Below, in pieces: positions 5,796 through 7,557 of a stretch of 7,557 bases of DNA. Source of the DNA: Actinobacteria bacterium UBA5182 (GTDB lineage: Bacteria; Actinomycetota; UBA4738); assembly GCA_002413185.1 (NCBI GenBank), contig DHWM01000089.1, forward strand, positions 1-7,557. Direction: 5' to 3'. A program made the position numbers and the translations under genes. Position 1 is the stretch's first letter; every line of letters begins with the position of its first letter. Under the pieces are notes generated by a model. It was not told the DNA's origin. It ran no database searches and saw only the letters and a program-made list of their open reading frames with translations.

Positions 5796-5988
5796 GGTGA
5801 CCCAGGTCCGGAGCGTCATCGACCGGCCCCGGGACCAAAAGCGCACGGTTCGAGCGCTCGGCCTGCACCGAATCAACGATTCCGTGCTCAAGGACGACCG
5901 GCCGGAGATCCGGGGCATGATCGCCAAGGTTCAGCACCTGGTCAGGGTGGAGGAAGTCGAGCGGGCCCAGGAGGAGAGACGAACATGA
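5782..5988 (+). CDS. rpmD: 50S ribosomal protein L30 (uL30)
   Basis: L30 is a small 23S rRNA-binding protein present in many but not all bacteria. The 68-residue product is MAQLKVTQVRSVIDRP, then DQKRTVRALGLHRINDSV, then PEIRGMIAKVQHLVRVEE, all typical of the single-domain family. A charged tail after VEE (VERAQEERRT) makes it slightly longer than the ~60-residue norm. Translation begins with GTG, 14 bases before the end of rpsE, with a near-perfect GGAGGAGGA ribosome site. The 3' end overlaps rplO by four bases (ATGA). Identification is secure from sequence and from position between rpsE and rplO. Confidence 0.96.
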   Translation: MAQLKVTQVRSVIDRPRDQKRTVRALGLHRINDSVLKDDRPEIRGMIAKVQHLVRVEEVERAQEERRT

Positions 5989-6422
5989 AGCTGCATCATC
6001 TTCGCCCTGCCGAGGGAGCCGTGCGCGACCGCAAGCGCATGGGGCGCGGCAAGTCGGCCGGCCAGGGCAAGACGGCCGGACGCGGCACCAAGGGCTACAA
6101 GGCCCGCCACAACCAGCGCCTCGGGTTCGAAGGCGGCCAGGTCCCGTTGCAGCGACGCGTCCCCAAGCTGAAGGGCTTCTCCAACCCGAACCGCGTGGAG
6201 TGGGCGGTGATCAACGTCGAACGCCTCGGCGAGGCGTTCGAGGCCGGGACCGAGGTCACGCCGGAGCTCCTTCGGGACCGAGGGCTCGTCCGCAAGGCCA
6301 TGCCGGTGAAAGTGCTCGGCCGGGGCGACCTCGATCGTGCGTTGACCGTGCGGGCCAACGCGGTCTCCGGATCGGCCCGGACCAAGATCGAGCAGGCCGG
6401 CGGTACCGTGGAGATCGTGTAG
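5985..6422 (+). CDS. rplO: 50S ribosomal protein L15 (uL15)
   Basis: L15 is a 23S rRNA-binding late-assembly protein with a long basic N-terminal arm. The 145-residue product starts MKLHHLRPAEGAVRDRKR, followed by the Gly/Lys/Arg-rich arm MGRGKSAGQGKTAGRGTKG and KARHNQRLGFEGGQVPL. The globular part ends with the family signature from about residue 109 (KVLGRGDLDRAL, then ANAVSGSARTKIEQAGG). The MKLHHLRP start and KTAGRGTKG arm read as actinobacterial. GGAGGAG at 5970-5976 is eight bases before the ATG, and the start overlaps the rpmD stop by four bases. It is the last ribosomal gene here; an 86-base gap separates it from secY. Confidence 0.97.
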   Translation: MKLHHLRPAEGAVRDRKRMGRGKSAGQGKTAGRGTKGYKARHNQRLGFEGGQVPLQRRVPKLKGFSNPNRVEWAVINVERLGEAFEAGTEVTPELLRDRGLVRKAMPVKVLGRGDLDRALTVRANAVSGSARTKIEQAGGTVEIV

Positions 6423-6436
6423 GTCCGGTACACTGA

Positions 6437-6466
6437 GTCTCCGGCTCGACATGGACGGCCGGAGGC
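6437..6466 (+). other. Possible RNA hairpin in the rplO-secY gap
   Basis: An inverted repeat pairs CTCCGGC (6439-6445) with GCCGGAG (6458-6464), seven Watson-Crick pairs. It can be extended by U-G and G-C pairs outward and one U-G inward to ten pairs around a 10-base loop. No T-run follows, so it does not look like a Rho-independent terminator. A competing pairing of TCCGG (6424-6428) with CCGGA (6459-6463) is also possible. Such short GC-rich repeats arise by chance in this base composition, so function is uncertain. Confidence 0.35.
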
Positions 6467-6495
6467 GTTCGAAGCGGAGGCTGAGCACGCTGTGA
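6451..6495 (+). other. Tiny basic ORF upstream of secY (possible leader peptide)
   Basis: An ATG at 6451 opens a 14-codon frame, MDGRRRSKRRLSTL, closed by TGA at 6493-6495. Six of its 14 residues are Arg or Lys. The ATG lies in the loop of the possible hairpin at 6437-6466, and the stop overlaps the GAGGG at 6494-6498 that precedes secY. There is no Shine-Dalgarno in front of the ATG, which argues against efficient translation. It is in a different frame from both rplO and secY. It may be chance; it is recorded because it fills most of the only sizeable gap in the window. Confidence 0.15.
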
Positions 6496-6498
6496 GGG
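6494..6498 (+). promoter_or_regulatory. Probable Shine-Dalgarno site for secY
   Basis: GAGGG with ten bases to the ATG at 6509. It is moderate in strength but is the best-placed purine run before secY. Confidence 0.5.
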
Positions 6499-6508
6499 CT
6501 GTCGCCAC

Positions 6509-7557
6509 ATGCTGAAGGCGTTCGTCAACGCGTTCAAGATCCCAGACCTTCGCAAGAAGATCCTGTTCACCCTGGGCATCATCGCCGTGTTCCGGCTGGG
6601 CTCGCACATCCCCGCACCGGACATCAACCTGAGCGCCCTGGCCGACCTCCAGAACAACGTGGCCAACCAGGGCGCGCTGCAGTTCATCGACCTCTTCTCG
6701 GGCGGAGCGCTGACCCGGTTCGCGGTGTTCTCGCTGGGGATCATGCCCTACATCACCAGCTCGATCATCATGCAGCTCCTGACCGTGGTGATCCCCAAGC
6801 TCGAGCAGTGGCAGAAGCAGGGCGAGATCGGCATCAAGAAGATCACCCAGTGGACCCGCTACATGACGGTCATCCTGGCCATCTTGCAATCGACCGGCCT
6901 GGTGTTCCTGTTCAACAGCCAGTTCCACGTGGTCCGCAAGTTCACCGCCCCCCGAGTGATCCTGATCATCTTCACCCTGACGGCCGGCACGGCCATGATC
7001 ATGTGGCTGGGCGAGCTCATCACCCAGCGAGGGATCGGGAACGGCATGTCCATCCTGATCTTCACCAGCGTGATCTCGCGGCTTCCCGCCCAGGGCACGG
7101 CGATCCTCAAGCAGGCGGGCGCGGCGAAGTTCTACTTCCTGCTGGGACTGGGCGTTGCCATCATCCTTGCCGTGGTGTGGATGGAACAGGGTCAGCGGCG
7201 CATCCCCGTCCAGTACGCCAAGCGGGTGGTGGGTCGAAGGATGATGGGTGGGCAGTCCACGTACATCCCGTTGAAGGTGAACCAGGCCGGGGTCATCCCG
7301 ATCATCTTCGCCGCCTCGGTGCTGTACTTCCCGACGCTGTTGCAGAACGTGATCCACGTCGGGTGGTTCCAGAACTTCGTGAACAACACCTTGCTCCGGC
7401 AATCGAGCTTCGCCTACATGATCATCTACGGATCGCTGGTGGTGTTCTTCGCCTACTTCTACACCGCCATCTCGTTCAACCCGCTGGATACGGCGGACAA
7501 CATCAGGAAGTACGGAGGGTTCATCCCGGGGATCCGTCCGGGCCGGCCCACCGCCGA
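6509..7557 (+). CDS. secY: Protein translocase subunit SecY, 5' part
   Basis: SecY is the channel subunit of the SecYEG membrane translocon, working with SecA and translating ribosomes. The frame runs from ATG 6509 to the window edge without a stop: 349 of an expected ~430-440 residues. It begins MLKAFVNAFKIPDLRKKILF, then TM1 (about 18-37, ending GSHIPAP), the plug region (FIDLFSGGALTRFAVFSLGI, 59-78), and TM2 with PYITSSIIMQLL. Further membrane segments lie near 118-137, 149-168, 178-192, 208-225, 260-277 and 303-322. Cytosolic loop elements include RRIPVQYAKR (230-239) and the C5 loop GGFIPGIRPGRPTA. Arg343 there aligns with E. coli Arg357, which is needed for SecA-driven translocation. 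The start matches the actinobacterial SecY N-terminus. About eight transmembrane segments of ten are present; the rest lies beyond the window. Confidence 0.96.
   Translation, partial: MLKAFVNAFKIPDLRKKILFTLGIIAVFRLGSHIPAPDINLSALADLQNNVANQGALQFIDLFSGGALTRFAVFSLGIMPYITSSIIMQLLTVVIPKLEQWQKQGEIGIKKITQWTRYMTVILAILQSTGLVFLFNSQFHVVRKFTAPRVILIIFTLTAGTAMIMWLGELITQRGIGNGMSILIFTSVISRLPAQGTAILKQAGAAKFYFLLGLGVAIILAVVWMEQGQRRIPVQYAKRVVGRRMMGGQSTYIPLKVNQAGVIPIIFAASVLYFPTLLQNVIHVGWFQNFVNNTLLRQSSFAYMIIYGSLVVFFAYFYTAISFNPLDTADNIRKYGGFIPGIRPGRPTA

Noticed and set aside
6429..6434. TACACT as a -10 promoter element for secY
   Set aside because: It matches four of six consensus positions, but no -35-like hexamer lies 16-18 bases upstream (CCGTGG there). 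It is too weak to call.
6437..6466. Rho-independent terminator after rplO
   Set aside because: The inverted repeat is not followed by a T-run, and secY is normally co-transcribed with spc genes.
6095..7402. Long minus-strand open frame (435 codons) opposite rplO and secY
   Set aside because: It lies across two unmistakable + strand genes, and its product is His/Asp/Gln-rich composition noise produced by the antisense of SecY codons.

Overview
The window is an internal slice of the conserved bacterial ribosomal-protein supercluster (end of the S10 operon, the whole spc operon up to secY), read entirely on the + strand. Gene order is rplV(3' part)-rpsC-rplP-rpmC-rpsQ-rplN-rplX-rplE-rpsZ-rpsH-rplF-rplR-rpsE-rpmD-rplO-secY(5' part). 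This is the textbook order with nothing inserted. Fourteen complete genes and two edge-truncated genes account for almost every base. No RNA gene, mobile element, CRISPR array or inserted accessory gene is visible.

The DNA is strongly GC-rich with G/C-dominated third codon positions, and starts include GTG and TTG. The proteins read as actinobacterial: L14, L15 (MKLHHLRPAEGA start, KTAGRGTKG loop), S5 with an extended N-terminus, S3 with a long Pro/Arg/Ala tail, zinc-type S14, and a SecY beginning MLKAFVNAFKIPDLRKK. My inference is a high-GC member of Actinomycetota, perhaps a deep-branching or environmental lineage because several proteins carry unusual extensions. Species cannot be fixed by eye.

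Region by region: 1-2255 holds the end of the S10 operon (L22, S3, L16, L29, S17). Positions 2262-6422 hold the spc ribosomal genes (L14, L24, L5, S14, S8, L6, L18, S5, L30, L15). An 86-base gap (6423-6508), the largest in the window, holds a possible hairpin and a tiny basic ORF. From 6509 to the right edge runs secY, still open at 7557. Most junctions overlap (ATGA, TTGA, TGATG, or 14-17 base overlaps) or abut, which indicates one polycistronic, translationally coupled unit. Its products build both ribosomal subunits, and SecY provides the membrane channel that docks ribosomes and SecA.

No novel system was found. The points worth a second look are modest: an acidic ~60-residue tail that about doubles the length of L29, an N-terminal extension on L5, a four-cysteine L24 next to a four-cysteine S14, and the rplO-secY gap.
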